The position numbers were made by a program, and so were the translations under genes. This document shows, in pieces, positions 51,841 through 59,522 of a DNA stretch of 64,000 nucleotides (position 1 is the first letter of the stretch; every line of letters begins with the position of its first letter). The stretch spans positions 2,460,189-2,524,188 of the forward strand of contig NZ_JASBRG010000007.1 in assembly GCF_029961145.1 (NCBI RefSeq), written 5' to 3'. Under the pieces are notes generated by a model. The model had not been told where the DNA came from, made no database searches, and worked only from the letters and a program-made list of their open reading frames with translations. The DNA comes from Pinibacter soli. Its GTDB lineage: Bacteria > Bacteroidota > Bacteroidia > Chitinophagales > Chitinophagaceae.

Positions 51841-52355
51841 TATACTGAGCGTTTATGCATATAATAAAGTAACAGGATAAATAAAGTTCCTCCTACGTAC
51901 ACACTAAATTCCGACCAGTCATAGTTGGCAAAAAGCCCATTGAATTTGACCAATGTCCCCCAAACATCAGGGTTACTGCTGATCTTAGTGTACGTGGCAT
52001 CTGTGAATTTGACAAATGGCCAAAACTTTTCAGTTGCAGGGTCGCCGACATAATTAAACGGTTTAACCTCGGCGTATGAAAGGACTAACGCAAGCATGTT
52101 GAAGCCTATCCAGACAAAAAGCCACTTGAATCGTTGTGCAAAAGTGGCAAGCTGCATCGTAACGGTCTCTGTTTCGTGGAAGCCATTTCCATTTTGAGCA
52201 AACTGTCCATAAACTTCCGGAACCTGATCCAATCGCTTCCATTCAGGAAAATTTTTGTGCCAGATCATTGTGTCTGAAGTCAACTTCTTTTTTTTCAGCT
52301 CTTCGACAGAATAAGGTCCTTCGATGGTTTCGTTCTTAAGGTAATAAATGAGCAT
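51840..52355 (-). CDS. GYF_2-domain membrane protein (DUF4339)
   Basis: 171 residues. The N-terminal 50 residues form a GYF_2 domain (IYYLKNETIEGPYSVEELKK, TMIWHKNFPEWKRLDQVPE), common at the front of Bacteroidota membrane proteins and thought to bind proline-rich or protein partners. It is followed by one or two membrane helices (KWLFVWIGFNMLALVLSY and VYVGGTLFILLLYYMH) enclosing a loop. Function unknown. Converges with tgt. Confidence 0.78.
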   Translation of the reverse strand: MLIYYLKNETIEGPYSVEELKKKKLTSDTMIWHKNFPEWKRLDQVPEVYGQFAQNGNGFHETETVTMQLATFAQRFKWLFVWIGFNMLALVLSYAEVKPFNYVGDPATEKFWPFVKFTDATYTKISSNPDVWGTLVKFNGLFANYDWSEFSVYVGGTLFILLLYYMHKRSV

Positions 52356-52536
52356 AGATTAGACGGATTCTATATCAATAAATTCTGTAACGATAAATAT
52401 AGCGCTAAAACCTGAAAGCTAAAAACTTGTTAACGAAAAGATTTTCAGCAACTTACAATCCGCTGCAATTTACAGCTTTTACGCTTTTTTTGAATTCCTT
52501 ACGATTTCGTGGTCATCGGTTACACTTTAAAACCAC

Positions 52537-52544
52537 TACTTTTG
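52537..52544 (+). promoter_or_regulatory. Promoter -7 box for the LptF/LptG gene
   Basis: TACTTTTG followed by C, exact TAnnTTTG, 18 bases before the ATG at 52563. It supports this start over the longer frame at 52509. Confidence 0.55.
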
Positions 52545-52562
52545 CCACGTTTAATAAGCTAC

Positions 52563-53657
52563 ATGAAAATACTTGACTGGTATATACTTAAAAACTTCCT
52601 GGTAACGTTTCTTTTCACAATTGTTACAATAACGACAATTGCTGTAGTTATTGATGTGAGCGAAAAAACCGACGATTTTGTAAGATCCGGTCTTTCATTT
52701 GGCGGCATCGTCACCAAATATTACTTCGGCTTTGTGCCGTTCATCGTGTCGATGATTTTTCCACTCATTGTTTTTATTGCTATTATCTTCTTTACATCAA
52801 AAATGGCGGCGCGGACAGAAACCGTAGCCATTCTTGCAAGCGGTATTCCATATAATAGGATGTTGAGACCTTACTTCATGGGAGGTATATTACTGGCCGT
52901 TATCTTATGGTTGATGATGGCCTTTGTGATACCAAGGGCGCAAGAAATAAGAAGCAATTTTCAGACCACATATATAGACAGGAACAGCGGATACGTTCCC
53001 GGAGGTACAAATAATTCCAGCGACTTCTACTTCCGCGCCGATTCCAACACTTTTGTTGGCCTTCGCTACTATGATACCGCCAGAAAAGCCGCCAATAGTT
53101 TTTTCCTTGAAAAGATCCGCAATAACTCGGTGTACTATAATCTTCGTGGCGACAATATGCACTGGGATACTGCCTCAAAAAAATGGATCGCAGACCGTGT
53201 GCAGGAGCGCACGATTGATGGGTTGCACGAAAAATTAACCACCCACGACACAATGGTTCTTAAGCTCAATGTACTTCCGAAAGACCTGAGAAAAGACGAA
53301 TATTTAAAAGATAAACTCACTACACCTGAGCTAAGAGCCTTCATTAAAGCGGAACAGCAACGCGGTGGCGAAGGGCTAAACAACTATATAGTAGAACTTC
53401 ATCACAGGAATGCAACACCCGTTGCCATTTTAATCCTTACTGTAATTGGGGTGTCGGTTGCCGCAAGAAAAACACGTGGCGGAAGTGGCTTAAATCTCGC
53501 CATAGGTATTGTGATGGCAGCATCTTTTGTTGTGATGGACAAATTCTCCACTGTATTCTCCACAAAAGGAAACCTGCACCCAATGCTGGCCGCATGGATC
53601 CCGAATATTATTTACAGCTTTGCTGCGTTTTGGTTGTACAAAAGAGCACCGAAATAA
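52563..53657 (+). CDS. LptF/LptG (YjgP/YjgQ) family LPS export permease
   Basis: A 364-residue inner membrane subunit of the LptB2FG machine that extracts LPS for transport to the outer membrane. Three helices at each end (LVTFLFTIVTITTIAVVIDV, IVSMIFPLIVFIAIIFF, and ATPVAILILTVIGVSVAARK, NIIYSFAAFWLYKR) flank a large periplasmic beta-jellyroll domain. TILAVVIDVSEKTDDF-like and SKMAARTETVAILASGIPYN match the coupling-helix region. F or G cannot be separated by eye. LptB is not in the window. Confidence 0.9.
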   Translation: MKILDWYILKNFLVTFLFTIVTITTIAVVIDVSEKTDDFVRSGLSFGGIVTKYYFGFVPFIVSMIFPLIVFIAIIFFTSKMAARTETVAILASGIPYNRMLRPYFMGGILLAVILWLMMAFVIPRAQEIRSNFQTTYIDRNSGYVPGGTNNSSDFYFRADSNTFVGLRYYDTARKAANSFFLEKIRNNSVYYNLRGDNMHWDTASKKWIADRVQERTIDGLHEKLTTHDTMVLKLNVLPKDLRKDEYLKDKLTTPELRAFIKAEQQRGGEGLNNYIVELHHRNATPVAILILTVIGVSVAARKTRGGSGLNLAIGIVMAASFVVMDKFSTVFSTKGNLHPMLAAWIPNIIYSFAAFWLYKRAPK

Positions 53658-53862
53658 TTAAGAATTAGGAATTAAGAATTGGTTGGGTGTGTGGCATTCC
53701 CGATCTCACTTTAACTCGTTCAATTTATAAGCGGGCTTCAAAAAGCTCAACCTGACACTCTATTTATGCCGTCAGGCTGACCTTATTGAAGCCTTTTACG
53801 CATAAGTAATCATCGCCGACAGTCCACATCTTCGCGGCAATGAATTCCTAATTCTTAATTAA
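53658..53862. repeat. Tandem-word inverted repeat (GAATTAG class), widely spaced arms
   Basis: Left arm 53658-53680 directly after the stop (AAGAATTAGGAATTAAGAAT). Right arm 53842-53862 (GAATTCCTAATTCTTAATT). The 160 bases between contain a smaller hairpin near 53745-53775 (CAACCTGAC, GTCAGGCTGA). The rest of this 360-bp spacer holds the gltA promoter. Confidence 0.7.
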
Positions 53863-53942
53863 AAGCACATAGTTGAAATAGATTTAATATTTCAATTCTC
53901 CATCGATTGCGCATTAATTTACCTGCATTCTTATTGATTTAA

Positions 53943-53974
53943 TTTGTTTCACCAACGACGTTTAAGTAACTTTA
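53943..53974 (+). promoter_or_regulatory. Promoter of citrate synthase
   Basis: TTTG at 53943-53946, a 20-base spacer, then TAACTTTA at 53967-53974 (one change from TAnnTTTG). Spacing is ideal for the Bacteroidota primary sigma factor. Confidence 0.55.
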
Positions 53975-54017
53975 GCCGCATTCTGAATTTTTAATAATTT
54001 TTGAAAATCACTTGTCA

Positions 54018-55343
54018 ATGGAAGTACTCAAAGAAAGGTTCAAAAAGAAGGCCGACGAAGCCGCTACTGAAATAAAAGGCATTTTGAAAGATCATAGCAA
54101 CGATGTTATTGGTGAAGTTACACTTGCACAGGTTTATCAGGGTATGCGTGGTATAACCGGCCTGGTTTCTGAAACTTCTCTGCTCGATGCGCACGAGGGC
54201 ATTCGATTTAGAGGATATTCAATTCCGGAACTTCAGGAGAAACTGCCAAAAGCAAAAGGAGGAAGCGAGCCATTACCAGAAGGTCTTTTTTACCTGATGT
54301 TGATCAATGAACTTCCTTCAGAAGAAGACGCAAACACTATTACAGAATTGCTGCAGCGTCGCTCGCACGTGCCCAACCACGTATTTGATGCTATTGACGC
54401 ACTTCCTATCGAAACGCACCCGATGACAATGTTTGTTGTGGGTATCATGGCGCTTCAGACAGAGAGCCACTTTGCGAAAGAATATGCGCGGGGTATCAAC
54501 AAAAAAGACTACTGGGATCCGGTCTTTGACGATGCAATGGACCTTATCGCGAGATTGCCGCGTATCGCAGCTTACATCTACAGACGTAAATACAAAAACA
54601 ATCAACATATTAATCCAAACGGATTACTTGACTGGGCAGGAAACTTTGCACACATGCTCGGTTTTGAGGACGAAGGATTCATGGAACTGATGCGCCTTTA
54701 CATGACCATTCATGCTGATCACGAGGGTGGCAACGTATCTGCGCACACCACTCACCTCGTAGGTTCTGCTTTAAGCGATCCTTATTTATCTTTCGCGGCA
54801 GGCATGAACGGTTTAGCCGGCCCACTTCACGGCCTTGCTAACCAGGAAGTGATCAAATGGATCTACGAATTGCGCGAAAAACTAAACACAGAGCAGCCAA
54901 GCAAAGAGCAAATTGCCGAGTACGTAAAAACTACTTTAAGCGAAGGAAAAGTTGTTCCGGGTTATGGTCACGCAGTATTGCGAAAAACAGATCCACGCTT
55001 TACTGCACAAATGGAGTTTGGTAAAAAACATATGCCGGACGATGCATTGGTGCAAACTGTTTGGAACATTTATGAAACAGTGCCTCCAATTTTGCAATCG
55101 TTGGGAAAAATCAAAAATCCATGGCCAAATGTGGATGCACATAGCGGTGCTTTATTAGTTCACTACGGCATGATGGAATATGAATATTACACCGTATTAT
55201 TTGGCGTAAGCCGTGCATTGGGCGTATTGGCGAGCCTTTGTTGGGATAGAGCGCTTGGTCAGCCTATCGAGCGTCCAAAATCAATTACCACCGATCTTGT
55301 AAAAAAATGGTTGAACAAGGAAGACAATATTTGGGGCGATTAG
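54018..55343 (+). CDS. gltA: Citrate synthase, mitochondrial-like type
   Basis: 441 residues. Condenses oxaloacetate and acetyl-CoA in the TCA cycle. Catalytic H271 (LAGPLHGLANQE), H318 (VPGYGHAVLRKTDPR) and D373 (NVDAHSGALL) match H274, H320 and D375 of the pig enzyme, and HADHEGGNVSAHTTHLVGSA is of the eukaryotic form rather than the E. coli hexamer form. Such enzymes are usually dimers not inhibited by NADH. The ATG at 54018 is preferred to the TTG two codons earlier. Terminator at 55377. Confidence 0.95.
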   Translation: MEVLKERFKKKADEAATEIKGILKDHSNDVIGEVTLAQVYQGMRGITGLVSETSLLDAHEGIRFRGYSIPELQEKLPKAKGGSEPLPEGLFYLMLINELPSEEDANTITELLQRRSHVPNHVFDAIDALPIETHPMTMFVVGIMALQTESHFAKEYARGINKKDYWDPVFDDAMDLIARLPRIAAYIYRRKYKNNQHINPNGLLDWAGNFAHMLGFEDEGFMELMRLYMTIHADHEGGNVSAHTTHLVGSALSDPYLSFAAGMNGLAGPLHGLANQEVIKWIYELREKLNTEQPSKEQIAEYVKTTLSEGKVVPGYGHAVLRKTDPRFTAQMEFGKKHMPDDALVQTVWNIYETVPPILQSLGKIKNPWPNVDAHSGALLVHYGMMEYEYYTVLFGVSRALGVLASLCWDRALGQPIERPKSITTDLVKKWLNKEDNIWGD

Positions 55344-55376
55344 AAAGAATAAAAAAATCAGCATAAAAATTCAGGG

Positions 55377-55405
55377 AGTCCTCCGCGTTGACGGAGGACT
55401 TTTTT
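55377..55405 (+). terminator. Intrinsic terminator of citrate synthase
   Basis: A 9-bp stem AGTCCTCCG (55377-55385) with CGGAGGACT (55392-55400), loop CGTTGA, T-run. Confidence 0.92.
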
Positions 55406-55442
55406 ATTAGAAACATTTTTTTGTTTTACAATTCCTCCCTCC

Positions 55443-55450
55443 TATTTTTG
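55443..55450 (+). promoter_or_regulatory. Promoter -7 box for tRNA-Ala
   Basis: TATTTTTG followed by C, exact TAnnTTTG, 14 bases before the mature tRNA. Confidence 0.55.
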
Positions 55451-55464
55451 CAATCCACCATTTC

Positions 55465-55538
55465 GGGGAATTAGCTCATTTGGCTAGAGCGCTACGCTGG
55501 CAGCGTAGAGGTGACCGGTTCGAGCCCGGTATTCTCCA
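55465..55538 (+). tRNA. tRNA-Ala (anticodon GGC)
   Basis: A complete cloverleaf: acceptor GGGGAAT/ATTCTCC, D arm GCTC/GAGC, anticodon arm CTACG-CTGGCAG-CGTAG with anticodon GGC, a 5-base variable loop and T arm ACCGG-TTCGAGC-CCGGT. The G3-U70 pair, the main identity element for alanyl-tRNA synthetase, is present. The discriminator is A. The 3' CCA is not fully encoded. Own promoter and terminator. Confidence 0.97.
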
Positions 55539-55595
55539 CAAGCAATTTGAAAATTTGAGAATGCCTAAAAATTCGATTTTCAAGACAAATAATCA

Positions 55596-55622
55596 AGCAT
55601 CGGGATATTCCGGTGCTTTTTG
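55596..55622 (+). terminator. Intrinsic terminator of the tRNA-Ala transcript
   Basis: Stem AGCATCGG (55596-55603) with CCGGTGCT (55610-55617), one G-T pair, then five T. A TTTGAAAA-like fragment follows the tRNA at 55544. Confidence 0.82.
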
Positions 55623-55708
55623 TTTTTTAAACTCTTTATTTTTTTCAACATTGTTTAATCGTGGTCTAGTTTATCGGAAGGGGTGGTTTTCGTATTCTTC
55701 GCCATTTT

Positions 55709-55879
55709 CTACGAGATTGGTTTCACTTTTATGTTTCTTTTGAAGAGTACCCAAATATGCCTGCCTGCTTCATTCAGGCGTTCCCTTCGCTCTTCGTTTC
55801 TTGCTTTTGTTTTTCTGGAAATGTAGTAGAAAAGCGTAAGTGCAAAAAATATTGCTATAAGTCCCCAAGGCATGTTCAT
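55709..55879 (-). CDS. Small single-helix membrane protein, 56 residues
   Basis: A short frame from ATG (55879, or 55873 two codons on) to TAG. The N-terminal PWGLIAIFFALTLFYYI is a single membrane helix; the remaining 35 residues are basic (SRKTKARNEERRERLNEAG), so the tail would lie in the cytosol. Composition and topology look like a real small membrane protein, and codon use is normal. No family recognised. The C-terminal coding part resembles GC-rich repeat sequence at 33738, so the end may be recent. Upstream gene is about 90 bases away. Confidence 0.6.
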   Translation of the reverse strand: MNMPWGLIAIFFALTLFYYISRKTKARNEERRERLNEAGRHIWVLFKRNIKVKPIS

Positions 55880-55962
55880 ATAATTTTAAGGAAGAATTGG
55901 CTTATAAAAATGCGGATATTTTGGTGCTTTATCGCTGGTACCGGGAGACGCATGCTGGTATC

Positions 55963-55985
55963 AGAGACGCGTTCAACGTGTCTCT
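55963..55985. repeat. Palindromic element forming the 3' end of the hydroxyacid dehydrogenase
   Basis: Half-sites AGAGACGCGTT (55963-55973) and AACGTGTCTCT (55975-55985) around one base, with one G-T pair. The gene's stop codon spans the exact centre, and the preceding codons for Val-Glu-Thr-Arg come from one arm. A related GGAGACGCATGC fragment lies at 55944. Confidence 0.78.
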
Positions 55986-56938
55986 ACGGGGTTTGGTAAT
56001 TTTTCGCCTCTTACGCCTGCAATGATGTTTGCCGCTGCAAGTTTCGCCATGGCAGTTCTTGCTTCGATTGTTGCAGAGCCGATGTGCGGCAACACACAAA
56101 CATTAGGCATGTTCAGCAATGGATTATCAGGAAGCATCGGCTCCGGATTCGTTACATCTAAACCTGCTCCCCAAATCGTTTTATTCTCCAACGCCTGAAT
56201 CAAATCTTTCTCATTGTGTATCGCGCCACGGGCGGTGTTAATGAAAATAGAGCCCGGTTTCATTTTAGTGAAAGCATCTTTATTGAAAATGCCCTTTGTT
56301 GCATCTGTGAGCGCCGTGTGCACGGATAATACGTCGCTTTGCTCCAGCAGTTGTTCAAACGAAACTTTTTTAGCGCCCAGCTTTTGTTCGGCTTCTTTAT
56401 TGTGACTTCTGTTGTGGTAGATCACTCTCATGTCATACGCGCCAACGCAACGTTTCGCCATTACATATCCAATCTTCCCCAAGCCAAATATGCCGATTGT
56501 TTTGTTACTTAATTCGATTCCAAGATTCACAATGGGATCAAAGAACTCCCATTCACCTTTGATTATTTTTTTATGGTTGTAAAATGCTTTGCGTGAAGTA
56601 GCAAGCATTAGGAGAAATGCTGTGTCGGCGGTGGCACCGCTTAAAACGCCAGGAGTGTTACCAATCGGAATCGCCAACTTTTTCGCTTCTTCAATATCCA
56701 CGTTATCGTAGCCAACGGACAAAAGCGCTATCACCTTTAAATGGGAACATTTATGCAGGAATATTTTATCAATCTTATTCGCACCGGAACTCAACAATGC
56801 ATCGTGGTTAAGACAATAAGCAATTAATTCTTTTTGTGTAAGATCTCGTTTCTCCAGCCATTGCGTTACTTCAAGCCCCGCCTCCCTCATCATTTTAATA
56901 CCTATCTCAGGAATCTCTCTTGTTACAAATACTTTCAT
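55973..56938 (-). CDS. D-2-hydroxyacid dehydrogenase (glyoxylate/hydroxypyruvate reductase-like)
   Basis: 321 residues. NAD(P) site GIFGLGKIG (149-157). Catalytic residues R237 (NTARGAIH), E266 (VTNPEPM) and H285 (LPHIGSAT) are all present, and the substrate loop is LLSVGYDNVDI. Closest in style to glycerate dehydrogenase and glyoxylate or hydroxypyruvate reductases; SerA is less likely because there is no ACT domain. The last four residues, Val-Glu-Thr-Arg, and the stop come from a palindromic element. Confidence 0.93.
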   Translation of the reverse strand: MKVFVTREIPEIGIKMMREAGLEVTQWLEKRDLTQKELIAYCLNHDALLSSGANKIDKIFLHKCSHLKVIALLSVGYDNVDIEEAKKLAIPIGNTPGVLSGATADTAFLLMLATSRKAFYNHKKIIKGEWEFFDPIVNLGIELSNKTIGIFGLGKIGYVMAKRCVGAYDMRVIYHNRSHNKEAEQKLGAKKVSFEQLLEQSDVLSVHTALTDATKGIFNKDAFTKMKPGSIFINTARGAIHNEKDLIQALENKTIWGAGLDVTNPEPMLPDNPLLNMPNVCVLPHIGSATIEARTAMAKLAAANIIAGVRGEKLPNPVETR

Positions 56939-57184
56939 GCTTTTTCTATTTTGAAAGGTGAGTCGTCAATTAGCGTTCCATAAAACTCTTTTGTGAATAA
57001 TAATGCTTCGCGCAAAAATTATTTACAAATCTAATAACATTTGCAAGAGGACAGGAGTTAGAAATTAAGAATTAGAAGCTCAATGCTATTCGAACGCAAT
57101 TGACTTTAAGCATAAGAAACAGAGTGCTATATTTACTTAGGAATGCCTCCTTATTAATTATTCATTGTTAATCATTAATTGATC

Positions 57185-57646
57185 ATGGCTAAGCAAAGCG
57201 CAGGATTAGTTGTATTCAGGAAAAAGAAAGACGAGCTTCAATTTTTTCTTGTGCATCCTGGCGGGCCTTTCTTTGCACGCAGGGATGCAGGTGCATGGTC
57301 AATACCCAAAGGAGAGTTTGATGACACAGAAGATCCGCTGGCTGCCGCCAAAAGGGAATTCAAGGAAGAGACAGGTATTGCAATGGAAGGCAACTTCATT
57401 TCTCTTACTCTTATAAAATTAAAAAGCGGCAAGCATGTTCATGCGTGGGCCATAGAAGGAGATGTGGACGAGACTGCAACTGTTTCCAATACATTTGAAA
57501 TGGAATGGCCACCAAAATCCGGCAAACAAAAAACATTTCCTGAAATAGACAAAGCAGGCTGGTTCAATTTGCAGGAAGCAAAGGAAAAGATCAATCCCGC
57601 GCAAGTGGCGCTGCTGGAGGAAATGGAGAAATTAATTGAAAGTTGA
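57185..57646 (+). CDS. Nudix hydrolase
   Basis: A 153-residue enzyme. The Nudix box GEFDDTEDPLAAAKREFKEE (43-62) has the Gly, the REFKEE metal-binding glutamates and the TGI ending. The start MAKQSAGLVVFRKKKDELQF and FFLVHPGGPFF are like the diadenosine polyphosphate or NTP pyrophosphohydrolase-like subgroup; the substrate is not certain. The ATG at 57185 is preferred to the TTG at 57179. The final IES and stop are made by repeat words (ATTGAAAGTTGAAAA). Confidence 0.9.
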   Translation: MAKQSAGLVVFRKKKDELQFFLVHPGGPFFARRDAGAWSIPKGEFDDTEDPLAAAKREFKEETGIAMEGNFISLTLIKLKSGKHVHAWAIEGDVDETATVSNTFEMEWPPKSGKQKTFPEIDKAGWFNLQEAKEKINPAQVALLEEMEKLIES

Positions 57647-57760
57647 AAATGTCGAGGCAAGAAACTTTTATGGTCGCCATTATTTGCTACGTTCTTAAAA
57701 TTTCAAAATCTTAACAATCTGCGTTCCATTTCATTTTCAACTTTCAATTTTCAATTACAA
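57630..57760. repeat. Tandem-word inverted repeat (TTGAAAA class), convergent spacer
   Basis: Left arm 57630-57652 overlaps the end of the Nudix gene. Right arm 57727-57760 (CATTTTCAACTTTCAATTTT and on) ends at the stop of the GNAT gene. Each arm reads the same on the coding strand of its own gene. Confidence 0.8.
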
Positions 57761-58216
57761 CCAAACTTCCATCTTAATATCTGCTCTCGCATACGGCGTT
57801 TCTGCTATCGGAATTTCTACAAAACCCAGTTTTTTGTATAAATGAATAGCGGGTTCTAAGATTCTGTTTGACTCAAGCCACACGTGATTGGCACCCATAG
57901 CTTTTGCTTTGTTTAATGTCGCGATGCCAAGTGTTGTACCAATTTGTTTTCCCTGTACACTTGAAGACACCGCCATTTTCGCCAGCTCAAATGACTCGTC
58001 ATTGGTTCTTATCAAAGCACAAACGCCTACAATTTCGTTGTTGTATTGAGCAAACAAAATATATCCGCCTTTAGAAATGATGTATTCTTCCGGATTGTTT
58101 AACTGTTCAATGTCGTGCTCTTCTACTACAAAATATTTTTCGATCCATTCAATATTCAATCGCTTAAAGTCACCTGCATACTCCGGTGAATATTCGAGTA
58201 TAGTCACGTTTTCCAT
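57755..58216 (-). CDS. GNAT-family N-acetyltransferase
   Basis: 153 residues from the ATG at 58216. GNAT fold: N-terminal ILEYSPEYAGDFKRLNIEWI, the acetyl-CoA loop AVSSSVQGKQIGTTLGIATL (Q/RxxGxG/A as QGKQIGT), and C-terminal GANHVWLESNRILEPAIHLY KKLGF. Substrate unknown. It starts four bases after the MarR stop, so the pair is translationally linked; the longer frame to 58273 would overlap MarR. MarR-GNAT pairs often act in small stress or detoxification responses. Confidence 0.88.
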   Translation of the reverse strand: MENVTILEYSPEYAGDFKRLNIEWIEKYFVVEEHDIEQLNNPEEYIISKGGYILFAQYNNEIVGVCALIRTNDESFELAKMAVSSSVQGKQIGTTLGIATLNKAKAMGANHVWLESNRILEPAIHLYKKLGFVEIPIAETPYARADIKMEVWL

Positions 58217-58220
58217 TTCT

Positions 58221-58691
58221 CTATAAGTTTTGATATCTTTTATAGTAAGATTTTTCATCGAGCAGATTCTCAATTTCTTCCAATGCTTTCAGCAAATTGT
58301 TGTTCTGCGCACGCATCAGTTTCTTATTTAGTTTATCAATCTTGTTCCAAACTTCTTTAAATGCCGGCAGTGCGGCCTTTCCTTTTCGCGAGAGCATTAG
58401 CAATCTCTTTCTGCTATCCAGTGGAGATTTCACAGATTCTATATAACCTTTTCTCTCAAGATCTTTTGCGAGATGAATAATGGCCGGATGTGTAAGGCTT
58501 AACTCTTCCGCAGCATCCATAATACCGATGCCGTTTCGTTTGCTCACCAAATAGAAGAGTGTAAAATATTTTGCTTCAAAATCGAGGTTATGATCATTGT
58601 ATATCTTCATTACATCTCTGGAGAAAACATCATACAGTCTTCGCATTCTTGCGCCTATTGCTAATTCACCTAATTCATCAATTATGTTCAT
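58221..58691 (-). CDS. MarR-family transcriptional regulator
   Basis: 156 residues with a winged helix-turn-helix: recognition region GIMDAAEELSLTHPAIIHLA KDLERKGYIE and wing SPLDSRKRLLMLSRKG. Flanking helices form the dimer interface. It probably controls itself and the following GNAT gene: an inverted repeat TTGCGTAA-N4-TTACGTAA overlaps the -7 box just upstream. The ligand is unknown. Confidence 0.9.
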   Translation of the reverse strand: MNIIDELGELAIGARMRRLYDVFSRDVMKIYNDHNLDFEAKYFTLFYLVSKRNGIGIMDAAEELSLTHPAIIHLAKDLERKGYIESVKSPLDSRKRLLMLSRKGKAALPAFKEVWNKIDKLNKKLMRAQNNNLLKALEEIENLLDEKSYYKRYQNL

Positions 58692-58703
58692 AAAGGTAAT
58701 TTT

Positions 58704-58728
58704 TTACGTAAGAATTTACGCAAAATTA
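58704..58728 (-). promoter_or_regulatory. MarR promoter and overlapping operator dyad
   Basis: TAATTTTG (58728 to 58721 on the minus strand, exact TAnnTTTG) overlaps an inverted repeat TTACGTAA (58704-58711) and TTACGCAA (58716-58723), 7 of 8 bases matched, with four bases between. This position fits an autorepression site. Confidence 0.6.
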
Positions 58729-58790
58729 GAAAAAAATCGAAAATTGGAAATGTAGAGCAGTACTTAGGCGCTGCTGAATACATTCCTATC

Positions 58791-58842
58791 CTAATTCCTA
58801 ATTCCTAATTCCTAATTTCTAATTCCTAATTTCTAATTCCTC
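58791..58842. repeat. Single long tandem-word arm (CTAATTC class)
   Basis: Seven words of CTAATTC or CTAATTT in 7-base steps. No inverse arm is visible between marR and the outer membrane protein gene. Confidence 0.7.
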
Positions 58843-58943
58843 GCTCGTTGGCACAGTTTTTTTACTTCACATATCAGCCTTTCGTACCCAGCGTTAAAGC
58901 TTGATCCATATATCTCCATCTTATTTTCATCAAATCTTATGTT

Positions 58944-59522
58944 ATGAAAAGAATTTTAATTTTTTGCATAGTTGCCCTATGCAGTAGCAAAATGTTGCAT
59001 GCCCAGATACAAAGAGGAAACGTGATGATAGGTGCGGACATTGCTAACTTTGATATTGACCTTGGCTCTGGACAAAATTTCCGTATGACGATCAATCCAA
59101 AGGCTGCATGGTTCATACAAGACAATATTGCACTTGGCGGATATCTCAAAGCAGGTGTGTCAACAGCTAAAAATGCGGGAACAGATGTTTCGTATGGAAT
59201 CGGTCTATTGGGACGCTATTACATCAACGATAAAAACGCAATTGTAGTAAGAAAATCACGTTTCTTCTTTGAAGGCAATGTTGGTGTAGAAGGCGACAAT
59301 CCCGCCGTTGGCGACAATACCAATGGACTTGGTATTGGTCTCGGACCAGGTTTTGCCTATTTTCTTACACCAAACATAGGCCTTGAAACACTTTTGAAAT
59401 ATAACGGCATCGTTGGTTTTGGTAGCTCTGCCACCAACAATCACCTTAATCTCAACATAGGTTTCCAAATGTATCTGCCGGGCAGGAAATTGCGTGAAGA
59501 AATGAACAACATGAAAAAATAA
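58944..59522 (+). CDS. Outer membrane beta-barrel protein
   Basis: 192 residues. Signal peptide 1-20 (ending LHAQ), then strands alternating in hydrophobicity (VMIGADIANFDIDLGSGQNF, AAWFIQDNIALGGYLKAGVS, GIGLGPGFAYFLTPNIGLET, LNLNIGFQMYLPG). It resembles small eight-strand porin-like barrels of Bacteroidota. The C-terminal 15 residues (KLREEMNNMKK) are hydrophilic, unlike most barrels. Function unknown. Confidence 0.8.
   Translation: MKRILIFCIVALCSSKMLHAQIQRGNVMIGADIANFDIDLGSGQNFRMTINPKAAWFIQDNIALGGYLKAGVSTAKNAGTDVSYGIGLLGRYYINDKNAIVVRKSRFFFEGNVGVEGDNPAVGDNTNGLGIGLGPGFAYFLTPNIGLETLLKYNGIVGFGSSATNNHLNLNIGFQMYLPGRKLREEMNNMKK

Noticed and set aside
55480-55743. 87-codon frame overlapping tRNA-Ala
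   Set aside because: It starts inside the tRNA and crosses its terminator.
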